Below the pieces are notes generated by a model. It ran no database searches, had not been told where the DNA came from, and was given only the letters and a program-made list of their open reading frames with translations. From NCBI RefSeq assembly GCF_904846695.1, contig NZ_CAJHBR010000018.1, positions 16,766 through 80,765 of the forward strand: DNA of 64,000 nucleotides, written 5' to 3'. This document shows, piece after piece, positions 1 through 11,053 of this stretch (position 1 is the first letter of the stretch; each line of letters begins with the position of its first letter). Origin of the DNA: Psychrobacter urativorans (GTDB lineage Bacteria > Pseudomonadota > Gammaproteobacteria > Pseudomonadales > Moraxellaceae). The translations under genes and the position numbers were made by a program.

Positions 1-1035
1 AGCAGACGACTGCAACTCGAATACTTCGCCAAGCACTTTTAGTTGCGCCTTACTGTCACCTTGCTGTTGATATATTTGGCTCAGCCAGTCCAAACGTTTT
101 ATCGCATCTTGCTGAGCCTTACTCTGCCAGTCATGGTTTAGATATTCTAGGGCTAGCTCATAGGCTTGATGATCTATCATAAAGCTAACTAGCCCATTTA
201 GTTGTTGCGGGCTCAAAGGTTGCTGAGGATAGATAGTCCGATAAACTGCTATAAATAATGCCACATCTCCCAAAGCTTGAGCTACCCCTAACAGAGCCGT
301 TTCGGTCTTTAGCTTTTCTTGATGGTTAGCTCGATCATGACCATAAGATAGTGGTATTCGCGGATTAGCTGCAGTGTTGATAGTATTCTCAGCACTGCCT
401 TTACCCTTGTTTTCCGTAAATAAACTTTGATAGTAGTGTAGATAGTCGTCGATTATTCCTCGTATTTCCAACTGTGATAACAGCTGCTTAAGCCCTGCCA
501 TTAGCGCATCTTTAAAGCCGTAATCGTTATCGTCGATTAAATTTTTGACCTTTGTTTGCCATGCTTGACTCAGAATATCTTGCTCATCGACTGGCAAAAT
601 CTGTTTTTGCTGGTTATAACAATCCCTAGCAACCATCAGCCAACTCTGCGCCAGATTGCTATATATCTCTCCTATTTCACCACTAGCATCATCACAACGC
701 TGCAAGCTCGTATTACTCGATTCAATAAATAACTCTAGTAGCTGTAGACAAGTCTCAGCTTGCTCTGGATAGAGACTCATAATGTCACTGGCTAGATACT
801 GCAGCTCGGTGGCAAACTCACTGACTTTCCAATGATCTATATATTTATGTCGTCTGTTAAGCCCTTTTAAAGTAGTAGTCAGCTTCTTTATTAGCTTGGG
901 TTTATCCGACTGTAATAATAGCCGCTCTATCTTTTTATCCAATAACTTATCTACCCCTTGCACTTCAGCGATAAAATTGACCAAAGTTGCTTTAGGAAGT
1001 TGCGCTAGACAGTGCTTTTGTTGCAAATTTAGCAT
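1..1035 (-). CDS. DUF6880-like protein of unknown function, C-terminus cut by window edge
   Basis: An open frame runs on the minus strand from ATG at 1035 to the left edge without a stop, at least 345 codons. The protein is helical and hydrophilic. It starts MLNLQQKHCLAQLPKATLV and contains SYGHDRANHQEKLKTETALL near the middle, followed by GDVALFIAVYRT and repeated helical pairs ending in ALEYLNHDW, a TPR-like pattern. This resembles the DUF6880 family, recalled from memory and not searched; no enzymatic function is known to me. A purine-rich AGGGG lies about 8 bases before the ATG. It is the next gene on this strand after gyrB but is separated from it by a terminator and a MITE-like repeat, so it probably has its own promoter. 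Confidence 0.7.
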   Translation of the reverse strand, partial: MLNLQQKHCLAQLPKATLVNFIAEVQGVDKLLDKKIERLLLQSDKPKLIKKLTTTLKGLNRRHKYIDHWKVSEFATELQYLASDIMSLYPEQAETCLQLLELFIESSNTSLQRCDDASGEIGEIYSNLAQSWLMVARDCYNQQKQILPVDEQDILSQAWQTKVKNLIDDNDYGFKDALMAGLKQLLSQLEIRGIIDDYLHYYQSLFTENKGKGSAENTINTAANPRIPLSYGHDRANHQEKLKTETALLGVAQALGDVALFIAVYRTIYPQQPLSPQQLNGLVSFMIDHQAYELALEYLNHDWQSKAQQDAIKRLDWLSQIYQQQGDSKAQLKVLGEVFELQSSA

Positions 1036-1095
1036 GATAGAACCCCTACTAGTTGTCCACAATGTCGTTGATAGCTTGTTTAATAACTTATTTGA

Positions 1096-1241
1096 TATAG
1101 TCAGTTCATTATAAAAACTCTACAGCGAGATTGAGATCAGTTTTTTGTAGCCTCTGTCAGCCTAGGCACAGCAAGCCAAAAAAACTCACCATAGTCTCGC
1201 ATTATAAAGTGATGTATCTATTCTATTTGATATCGACTATA
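1096..1241 (+). mobile_element. MITE-like 146-bp repeat, copy 1
   Basis: A 146-base non-coding element begins TATAGTCAGTTCATT and ends GACTATA, so its ends are short inverted repeats. A second copy of exactly the same length lies in opposite orientation at 31984-32129. The shared inner block includes GAGATTGAGATCAGTTTTTT and GTAGCCTCTGTC. It has no coding capacity. It sits about 60 bases upstream of the DUF6880-like gene and could affect its expression. Confidence 0.7.
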
Positions 1242-1389
1242 GCTTTTAACCATAAAAAAGTACTACTAAGCTCAGCTGTTTAGCGACTATCAATAGGGGG
1301 TAGCAACTAATAAGTTATTACTAACAGCGCATTATTGCCATCTGCATAGGTTATTTTAAAGCAACTAGCGGGACAAGTTATTATTATAG

Positions 1390-1405
1390 TGTTTCATGTG
1401 AAACA
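1390..1405. promoter_or_regulatory. parS-like site 1
   Basis: The 16-base palindrome TGTTTCATGTGAAACA differs from the widely conserved ParB-binding parS (TGTTTCACGTGAAACA) at one central position. It is intergenic, directly abutting the gyrB terminator hairpin. Confidence 0.7.
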
Positions 1406-1438
1406 AAAAAGCCACCTTGCGAACAAGATGGCTTTTTA
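1405..1438 (-). terminator. Rho-independent terminator of gyrB
   Basis: AAAAAGCCACCTTG and CAAGATGGCTTTTT pair around a short loop (one G-U pair), with T-runs on both sides. It lies about 40 bases past the gyrB stop. Confidence 0.8.
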
Positions 1439-1473
1439 TTATTAAGAGACTCTTCGAGCTTTATAGCTATCCG

Positions 1474-4716
<3,243 letters not shown>

Positions 4717-6009
4717 CTAATAATCAGTGAGCTCACCTTGTTTCATGTGAAACACTTTAGAAGTTGGCCAATATTTATCGATCATAGGTAAGATATCAGC
4801 AGTTAGACTAGTTATAAATACTTGGCAAGGCAGCGTTGCTAAGGTCGCTAATAAAATCTCCAACGCCCTACTATCCAACTCTGCGGTTATATCATCCAAT
4901 AGCACTACTGGCGTCATGCTAGCCTCAATACTGCCCTGTTTGTCGCTACTAGCTATGGTTTTATCATTATCTAGTAATAGCGGTAGCTGTGACAGTCGTA
5001 ACGCTGTGATCAGTAGTTTTTTTTCACCACGTGATAAGACGTTAGCGGCTTGCTCCTTGAGGATAGGCTGTGCTGAAGTTTTAGTGGCTGACTTAGAAAA
5101 ATCAGGATCAATACTCTGCTGAATATCGCTATTTATTGTGTCAATGTCAGTGCTGGCCCTAAGATCAGTTGTCGACGAAACAGCGCTTATCTCATCAAGC
5201 GCTTGCTTGCTATTATCTGAACGCCAATGCACATGAACATCTGCGCGATGACTGCCAATACGAGTATAGCCTAATTGCAAATCTTGGGTTAGACGCTCAC
5301 TCAACTGCAGATCAAGAGCAATACTAGTATCGTATCCAGCCGTATAACTCAAGCTTAGTTGCTGGACATACGCTGGTAGTAGCTGAGCGATACTAGCGGC
5401 AAAATAGGGCTGCCAGGCTGTAAAGATATGCTGACGATAATGATCAATTAGCGCTGCATGATTGGCTAAGCCTTGATCCCAAGACTTTAGCTCAGACAGC
5501 TGGTTTTGCGACAAGCTTTTAGCTTGTTTCAACAGAGTGTTACGTTGCTTTAGTAAGCGTTGATAAGCCACCCACTGGGGATGAAACCCTTGTTTCATGT
5601 GAAACACTAACCAATCTAATAGCTGACGACGGCTAGCACTACCCTGCTCTAGCATATCCATAGTCGAGGGATCTATCAGTAACGTAGGTAGCTGTTCGGT
5701 AAGGATACTTTGGTTGTAAACAGTAGTTTGATTCAGGCGCAATAGCGTACTGGCGTCGCTTTGCTTTTGGATAGCAACCGTGCTGCCATCAGTGAGATGA
5801 GCATGAACCGTCACCGCTGGCTGATGATGCTGGATATAGCGTTTGGGTTGATGATGACGGAAGCTTTTACCACGCGATAATAAGAATATAGATTCTAATA
5901 AGGAGGTCTTGCCACTACCATTAACGCCAATAATGACATTGCATTTGGCTGTCTGCATATCTATTTGGTTGATATTACGCAGATGTGAGACTTGTAGACG
6001 TCCAATCAT
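4717..6009 (-). CDS. recF: DNA replication/repair protein RecF
   Basis: RecF is an SMC-like ATPase that loads RecA on gapped DNA with RecO and RecR. Visible motifs are the Walker A GVNGSGKTSLLES near residue 30, the ABC signature LSRGEKKLL and the Walker B VVLLDDITAELD, in the family order. At 430 residues it is about 60-70 longer than usual; the excess lies in a polar insertion of about 55 residues before the signature motif and a second smaller one before Walker B. Two parS-like sites sit inside this gene, at 5591-5606 (coding VFHMKQG) and at 4739-4754 near the stop (again VFHMKQG), so the same peptide is encoded by both. Gene order dnaA-dnaN-recF-gyrB is the classical one. Confidence 0.95.
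   Translation of the reverse strand: MIGRLQVSHLRNINQIDMQTAKCNVIIGVNGSGKTSLLESIFLLSRGKSFRHHQPKRYIQHHQPAVTVHAHLTDGSTVAIQKQSDASTLLRLNQTTVYNQSILTEQLPTLLIDPSTMDMLEQGSASRRQLLDWLVFHMKQGFHPQWVAYQRLLKQRNTLLKQAKSLSQNQLSELKSWDQGLANHAALIDHYRQHIFTAWQPYFAASIAQLLPAYVQQLSLSYTAGYDTSIALDLQLSERLTQDLQLGYTRIGSHRADVHVHWRSDNSKQALDEISAVSSTTDLRASTDIDTINSDIQQSIDPDFSKSATKTSAQPILKEQAANVLSRGEKKLLITALRLSQLPLLLDNDKTIASSDKQGSIEASMTPVVLLDDITAELDSRALEILLATLATLPCQVFITSLTADILPMIDKYWPTSKVFHMKQGELTDY
4739..4754. promoter_or_regulatory. parS-like site 2
   Basis: TGTTTCATGTGAAACA, identical to site 1, lies inside the 3' end of recF, 22 bases from the last base of its stop codon. Confidence 0.7.
5591..5606. promoter_or_regulatory. 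parS-like site 3
   Basis: TGTTTCATGTGAAACA lies inside recF, encoding part of VFHMKQG. Confidence 0.7.
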
Positions 6010-6200
6010 AGTGCTTTTACGCCTGTTTTTATCGATCAGCAGCTAGAGAATGAGACCACGATTAGGGTCATTACTACAGAGTAAACTTAACCACTGCCAA
6101 TCTACTAACTTTCAATAAACCGCCTGTTTATCGAAACTTAAGATTATTAATACTTGAGATTAGCAGCGTTTAAGATCAGCAACTACAGGCTACTGCCCTA

Positions 6201-7376
6201 CTATATACGCATTGGCATAATGACATACTGATGAAATTCATCGTTGAGCTGATTGACTAATACTGAAGCATTAGACTGGCTCATGTGCATTTGTAAATCG
6301 CCTTGAATAACGCCCAATACGTCCTGCAGGTAAGCAGCATTAAAGGACAGCTCCATTGGTTCGCCTTGATATTTGGCTTGGATCATCTCCACTGCTTCAT
6401 CTTGCTCAGCGTTATTAGCTCGTACTTCTACCATGCCATCACTAGCAAAATTAAATACTACGCCGCGCGACTTCTCATTACTCAAGATAGCGACTCGGCG
6501 CAGCACATCAGTCATTTTCTCTTGATTAAATAAAGCCAGTTTGTCAGTGTTGCTTGGCATTACTCGGCGATAATCAGGGAACTTACCATCGATAAGACGA
6601 GCGGTAAAAGTCACCATCAAGTCTTGACTGATTTGCCCAGTACTATCTACCTCACCAAAAGGTAGACTCACTTGTAAAAACTCACGGCCAAAACTTAAAG
6701 TCACTACGTTGTCTTGGTCGCCAAGCATTTTACCTAGCTCAGTCGCCAATCGCTCAAGCTCAATGACGGCTTTACGCGGCAGGATAGCCTGCATATTTAA
6801 ATCAGCGCTGATATCAATAACGCTGCGCGCCAATGCCAATCGATGCCCATCAGTAGCGACTGTAGTTAGTTGCTGCTGTGAAACGTCAAATAACATCCCT
6901 GTTAAATAGTAACGCACATCTTGAATAGCCATCGCAAACTGAGTTTTGTGAATAAGATCAGTCAGACGATTGCGACTGATAGTCAAAGGGGTGATACTTT
7001 CAGGATTACCCAAACTTGGGTAGTCCTCACTCGGTAAAGTACCTAAAGTGAAACGACTTTTGCCGCTAGTTAATAGACAGCGCTCGTTTTCTTGGCTAGC
7101 AAGGTTGATCTGTGCTTGCGCAGGTAACGATCTACAAATATCTTTTAGCTTTATCGCCGGTAAAGTAGTTGCACCAGCTTCAATACAAGCACCTGCTGGC
7201 AATTTGAGGGTTGACGTTAGCTCTACTTCTAAATCAGATGCGGTCAAAATCAGTTCAGAATCAGACAGTTGCAGCTTTATATTGCCCAAGATCACCATGT
7301 TGTGACGCTTATCGGCGGCCTTGGCTATCAAGTTAATGGCTTTTAGTAACGATTCTCTGTTAATCGATAATTGCAT
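6201..7376 (-). CDS. dnaN: DNA polymerase III beta sliding clamp
   Basis: This is the ring-shaped processivity clamp that tethers DNA polymerase III to its template. It has 391 residues against 366 in E. coli, starts MQLSINRESLLKAINLIAK and ends with the family-typical YVIMPMRI. Other clamp signatures are TLPAIKLKDICRSLP, VATDGHRLALA and EFLQVSLPFG. The ATG at 7376 is preceded by AAGAG at about 9 bases. It follows dnaA after a 171-base gap and precedes recF by 191 bases, so dnaA-dnaN-recF may be partly cotranscribed. Confidence 0.97.
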   Translation of the reverse strand: MQLSINRESLLKAINLIAKAADKRHNMVILGNIKLQLSDSELILTASDLEVELTSTLKLPAGACIEAGATTLPAIKLKDICRSLPAQAQINLASQENERCLLTSGKSRFTLGTLPSEDYPSLGNPESITPLTISRNRLTDLIHKTQFAMAIQDVRYYLTGMLFDVSQQQLTTVATDGHRLALARSVIDISADLNMQAILPRKAVIELERLATELGKMLGDQDNVVTLSFGREFLQVSLPFGEVDSTGQISQDLMVTFTARLIDGKFPDYRRVMPSNTDKLALFNQEKMTDVLRRVAILSNEKSRGVVFNFASDGMVEVRANNAEQDEAVEMIQAKYQGEPMELSFNAAYLQDVLGVIQGDLQMHMSQSNASVLVNQLNDEFHQYVIMPMRI

Positions 7377-7547
7377 GCTAGATACTCTTAAGTAAAGGAC
7401 ATTTATTTAACGTGGTATTGTTAGTTTTTTTAGAGGTATAGCACGTTTTGTTAATAATATTACTAATCATTATAAACCATAAATAGCCGCTACAACATAG
7501 TGAAACTAACCACTATTAGTGACTATTAGAATGGCAAAATACTGAGG

Positions 7548-9032
7548 CTATCCAGCTTGGAGCATCATCGCTAGGGCCTTATAGTCTTTATCAACAGTAG
7601 GATCTTCTGCTCTTAACTGTGCAACTTTATCACAGCCATGCATCACCGTAGTATGATCTCGTCCACCAAAAGATTGGCCGATATCTGGGTAACTGTCACC
7701 CGTTAACTCACGTGATAGTGCCATTGCTATCTGTCTTGGCCTAGCAATAGTACGCGTACGTTTACGACCCATTAAGTCTTTTACCGTTATATCGTAATAC
7801 TCAGCAACTACTTTACGGATATTGTCCATATTGACGGCTTGTACCCGCATAGCGACAATATCTTTTAGAGCATACTGCACCATCTCTAAAGTAATAGGTG
7901 CGCCAGTCAAATTAGCATTAGCAAATACTTGGTTCAATGCACCTTCTAGGCGTCTAACATTCGAAACCACATTCTGAGCTATGAATAGAGCGCATTCTTT
8001 TGGTAACACCATACCGTAGGAGGCAGCCTTCTTTTGTAGAATCTGTACCCGAGTATCAATCTCAGGAGGCTCAACAGCCACGGTTAAACCCCAAGAAAAG
8101 CGCGAACGAAAGCGCTCATCAAACTCAGTCATTTGTGAAGGATGTCGATCTGAGGCCAAAATAAGTTGCTTGTCACCACTAGTAAAATCAGCAAACAAAG
8201 TTAAAAACTCATTACTACTTTTGGTCTTACCTGCAAGAACATGAATATCATCAACAATGAGTAAATCCACTTTTTTTATTTTCTTTTTAAAATCTTCTAT
8301 TTTATTGTTTCTTAATGAATAAACTAATTGATTAATAAATTTTTCAGAAGTGAAATAATAAAAACTTCTATTATTTTTTAAATAGCGTTGAGCTACAGAA
8401 TGCATTAAATGAGTTTTTCCCAAACCTGATGGGCCGTATATAAATAACGGATTGTGACGATTTTTTGATTGTGGCTTAGTAAGCTCATAACAAGCTTTGT
8501 ACGCTAAGTTATTAGACTTACCAGTGACAAAGGTTTCGAAGGTAAAATCAGGGTTCAGATAACTTAACGACTTAGTATCAGCAGAGTCAATAAGTGCGGA
8601 GTGCGCACTGCTCATTTGCGCATTGATACTAGAATTTACGCTGTTATTATTTGCTGACGCTAGGGTAGGGGAGTGCTCATCATTTGGAAATAGTGAGCCT
8701 GAGGCATTGAAAACATTGAAAGGATTATCTTCGATATTATTTACACTATCATCAGCATCGCGACTAATACTTTCACTATGACTAGTGTTGTCTACTCGAA
8801 CAATGACTTCCTCAATGCTCCCTTGACTGTGTTTAGTCACTAATTGCTGAATATCCGCTAAGTGATTCTTTCTTATGTAAGAAACGAAGTAATCGTTGGG
8901 CGCACGGATGACTAAAGTTTGAGCTTCTTGATGTACCGATAAAGGTCTCAACCACATAGTAAAGACATTATCTTTAACGTTATAGCGCAAGTCATCTAAG
9001 CATTTGTCCCAAAGCGTGGCAGTATCTATCAT
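7548..9032 (-). CDS. dnaA: Chromosomal replication initiator DnaA
   Basis: DnaA is the AAA+ ATPase that binds DnaA boxes and opens the origin. Domain I starts MIDTATLWDKCLDDLRYNV. A polar linker of roughly residues 85-170 is followed by the AAA+ core with Walker A GPSGLGKTHLMH near residue 200 and Walker B LLIVDDIHVL. The C-terminal DNA-binding domain carries GRKRTRTIARPRQIAMAL and the signature GGRDHTTVMHGC. An upstream in-frame TTG at 9050 is possible, but the ATG at 9032 matches the family N-terminus and has GAGG upstream. The Walker region (about 8270-8400) is conspicuously AT-rich. It reads away from the adjacent origin. Confidence 0.98.
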   Translation of the reverse strand: MIDTATLWDKCLDDLRYNVKDNVFTMWLRPLSVHQEAQTLVIRAPNDYFVSYIRKNHLADIQQLVTKHSQGSIEEVIVRVDNTSHSESISRDADDSVNNIEDNPFNVFNASGSLFPNDEHSPTLASANNNSVNSSINAQMSSAHSALIDSADTKSLSYLNPDFTFETFVTGKSNNLAYKACYELTKPQSKNRHNPLFIYGPSGLGKTHLMHSVAQRYLKNNRSFYYFTSEKFINQLVYSLRNNKIEDFKKKIKKVDLLIVDDIHVLAGKTKSSNEFLTLFADFTSGDKQLILASDRHPSQMTEFDERFRSRFSWGLTVAVEPPEIDTRVQILQKKAASYGMVLPKECALFIAQNVVSNVRRLEGALNQVFANANLTGAPITLEMVQYALKDIVAMRVQAVNMDNIRKVVAEYYDITVKDLMGRKRTRTIARPRQIAMALSRELTGDSYPDIGQSFGGRDHTTVMHGCDKVAQLRAEDPTVDKDYKALAMMLQAG

Positions 9033-9302
9033 GAAAAATGCTAACCTCAAAATTTAGATTTATTGTTAAATAACCAGGATTAAAAACAAGTATAAAAAAT
9101 AGTAATTAAATAATGTTTTTCAACACTTTTACTGAGCTTAAGGCCGATTATCAGCCCTAAACCTTAGTTTTGGTGACTTTCAATGCGTACTATTAATCAC
9201 TTTGATCATCGCTAACGCTCAGAGTAGAAGACTGGCGCTTATTGGCTAGAGTAACTTAAAAATTAGCAGCATAACTAGCTGGCTAATTTAACACAATTAG
9301 CC

Positions 9303-9537
9303 TGTGGATAACATCCTGTTTTTTGGGGATAACCCTGTGGATAGTTTTGGGGATAACTTTAATTAGTGAGTTACCCCCATTTCATCCACAGCTTGTCCAC
9401 AAGGTTATCCATAGTTTAAGATTTTGATAATTAAAGATAATTCCGACTTATCCTCAGATTATAGGGCTCCCAATAACAACAATACTAATATATATTAATC
9501 TTTAGTTATTATGGAATTCAACAAAATCTGTGGATAA
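9303..9537. other. Predicted chromosomal origin oriC: DnaA-box cluster and AT-rich region
   Basis: The dnaA-rpmH gap holds two exact DnaA boxes (TGTGGATAA at 9303-9311 and 9529-9537) and a run of one-mismatch boxes: 9324-9332, 9336-9344, 9348-9356, 9382-9390, 9393-9401, 9405-9413 and 9448-9456. An AT-rich stretch at about 9480-9515 (AATATATATTAATC) lies between the dense cluster and the last exact box and is a candidate unwinding element. Flanking genes diverge from here, consistent with bidirectional replication. The minimal limits are inferred. Confidence 0.85.
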
Positions 9538-9672
9538 CTATTTCAAAACAGTCGATAATCTATAAATCAAAATTCAATTCAGAGCGATCAAAGAATGATA
9601 ACCAAGCACCCATCAAAGAGCTAATCATTAGCAGTTATCGATAACCCATTAGCAAAACTATTAATTAGTTTA

Positions 9673-9701
9673 TTGACCTATATTTTCTGTAATGATATAA
9701 T
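9673..9701 (+). promoter_or_regulatory. Sigma70-type promoter of rpmH
   Basis: TTGACC at 9673-9678 and a perfect TATAAT at 9696-9701 are separated by 17 bases, about 45 bases upstream of the rpmH start. Confidence 0.75.
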
Positions 9702-9745
9702 CCTGCATTATTGCGAATTTAGTCCATTATTTTGATAGGTGAGTT

Positions 9746-9880
9746 ATGAAACGTACATTCCAACCAAGCGTGATCAAACGCAAGCGTACTCACGGTTTCC
9801 GTGCTCGTATGGCCACTAAAAAAGGTCGTCAAGTACTGGCTCGTCGTCGCGCTAAAGGTCGTCATCGCCTAACTGTGTAG
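9746..9880 (+). CDS. rpmH: 50S ribosomal protein L34
   Basis: This 44-residue, highly basic protein of the large ribosomal subunit begins [20 protein letters not shown] and ends [12 protein letters not shown]. This is the conserved L34 sequence at full length. It is preceded by TAGGTGAG, a fair ribosome binding site, and by a strong promoter at 9673-9701. Unusually for this neighbourhood, a hairpin terminator stands between it and rnpA, 224 bases downstream. Confidence 0.98.
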   Translation: MKRTFQPSVIKRKRTHGFRARMATKKGRQVLARRRAKGRHRLTV

Positions 9881-10004
9881 ATCAATTCCATACAGATATA
9901 AGATGATTATGGCTTATAGTGATTGTTGAGGCTGTGGTGATTTGAAATCTGATAGCTTTAGAATATGATAATCATTGTCCAAAACTTACTTGTAGCCCTA
10001 TATT

Positions 10005-10031
10005 AAAAGCGCCCATATCGGCGCTTTTTTT
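10005..10031 (+). terminator. Terminator or attenuator between rpmH and rnpA
   Basis: A 9-base stem, AAAAGCGCC with GGCGCTTTT, encloses loop CATATC and is followed by a T-run. It would cut or reduce readthrough from the rpmH promoter into rnpA. Confidence 0.75.
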
Positions 10032-10104
10032 GTCGCTTTATTTTATACTACTGGCTTTAACGCTAAGCTTATCGCTACTACTAGCCTCTACTTTAGGTTG
10101 TATT

Positions 10105-10476
10105 ATGTCTAATAATCAATTAACGCTGTCTACTACACGCTTCACTAAGGCGCAACGCTTGCTTACTCCAGCAGCCTTTAGAGAAGTGTTTGATGCCCCT
10201 GAGCGCAAGCTACATCAAGGCCATCTAATGGCCTTTGTGCGTAGCAACAACTGTGAGCAACCACGAGTAGGTATGGCTATTACTAAGCGTAAAGTACCTA
10301 CTGCAGTGATGCGTAATTTGATCAAAAGACAGATTCGTGAAAACTTTCGAGTACAAGCTTCTAAGTTAGAAAACAAAGATATAGTTTTTATAGTTAAAAA
10401 ATCTGTAAAAGAATTGAATAATAAAGATTTAAAAATTGAAATAAATAATATATTTAATAAATTAAAAATCAAATAG
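10105..10476 (+). CDS. rnpA: Ribonuclease P protein component
   Basis: This is the protein subunit of RNase P, which supports the catalytic RNA in cleaving tRNA 5' leaders. Seen: [17 protein letters not shown] near the start, then [18 protein letters not shown] followed by [11 protein letters not shown], the family's RNA-binding signature. The length is 123 residues, close to the usual 115-130. A longer frame from TTG at 10030 would add a hydrophobic stretch foreign to the family, so I start at ATG 10105. The last 30 codons are extremely AT-rich. yidD starts 1 base after the stop, so the two are translationally linked. Confidence 0.93.
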   Translation: MSNNQLTLSTTRFTKAQRLLTPAAFREVFDAPERKLHQGHLMAFVRSNNCEQPRVGMAITKRKVPTAVMRNLIKRQIRENFRVQASKLENKDIVFIVKKSVKELNNKDLKIEINNIFNKLKIK

Positions 10477-10477
10477 A

Positions 10478-10855
10478 ATGAAATTTATAAATAATTTTAT
10501 ATATTTTGTTTTATTTAAATTAATTATTTTTTATCAAAAAATAATTAGTCCTATAATACCTGCGCGCTGTCGTTATTATCCAACTTGCTCAAATTATGGC
10601 AGACAGGCTTTGCTTTGGCATGGAGGCCTAGCAGGTAGTTGGTTGCTCCTAAAACGAATTGGGCGTTGTCATCCTCTAGGTGGACATGGCATTGACTTTG
10701 TGCCGTTGCCACTAGCTTCCTATAAATATTTTTTTATCAGCAGCAGTAATGACGTCAATAAGCGCTCTTTTAAAACTTATGTAGGCAGTAATGTTTATCG
10801 CGACAACACTAGTTATACGGTGCGTTTGAACCAGCTAATGAGTAGATATCAATGA
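10478..10855 (+). CDS. yidD: Membrane protein insertion efficiency factor YidD
   Basis: YidD is a small membrane-associated protein that assists YidC-dependent insertion. The signature is clear: [18 protein letters not shown] near residue 28, then [18 protein letters not shown], with the conserved cysteines. It has 125 residues against about 85 usually; a C-terminal tail of roughly 45 residues after VPLPL has no resemblance I recognise. The first 25 codons are almost pure A/T, continuing the composition of the rnpA end. It lies between rnpA and yidC, as is typical. Confidence 0.93.
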   Translation: MKFINNFIYFVLFKLIIFYQKIISPIIPARCRYYPTCSNYGRQALLWHGGLAGSWLLLKRIGRCHPLGGHGIDFVPLPLASYKYFFISSSNDVNKRSFKTYVGSNVYRDNTSYTVRLNQLMSRYQ

Positions 10856-10859
10856 GCCT

Positions 10860-10898
10860 TGTGGATAACTATGGTAAGTTATCCACAAGTTATCCACA
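10860..10898. other. Three exact DnaA boxes in the yidD-yidC gap
   Basis: TGTGGATAA at 10860-10868 and TTATCCACA at 10879-10887 and 10890-10898 sit within 39 bases. The first is inverted relative to the other two, and it starts 4 bases past the yidD stop codon. This may be part of a bipartite origin or a DnaA-responsive control site for yidC. Confidence 0.75.
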
Positions 10899-11053
10899 CT
10901 GTTGGTATCATTTAGAGTGGTTTTTTAGTAAAATGATGCACATTTTATGTAAATGATTGCGGATATAGTAGTTTGTTTTTTTTGCCTGCTTATCTGTTAG
11001 TCATGACACATGCCTAATTTTTCATTCCCTAATTTTTAATGTAGGAAAGGTTT

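Noticed and set aside
10030..10104. Hydrophobic N-terminal extension of rnpA from a TTG start
   Set aside because: It has no family match, starts within the terminator hairpin, and the ATG at 10105 gives the normal RnpA length.
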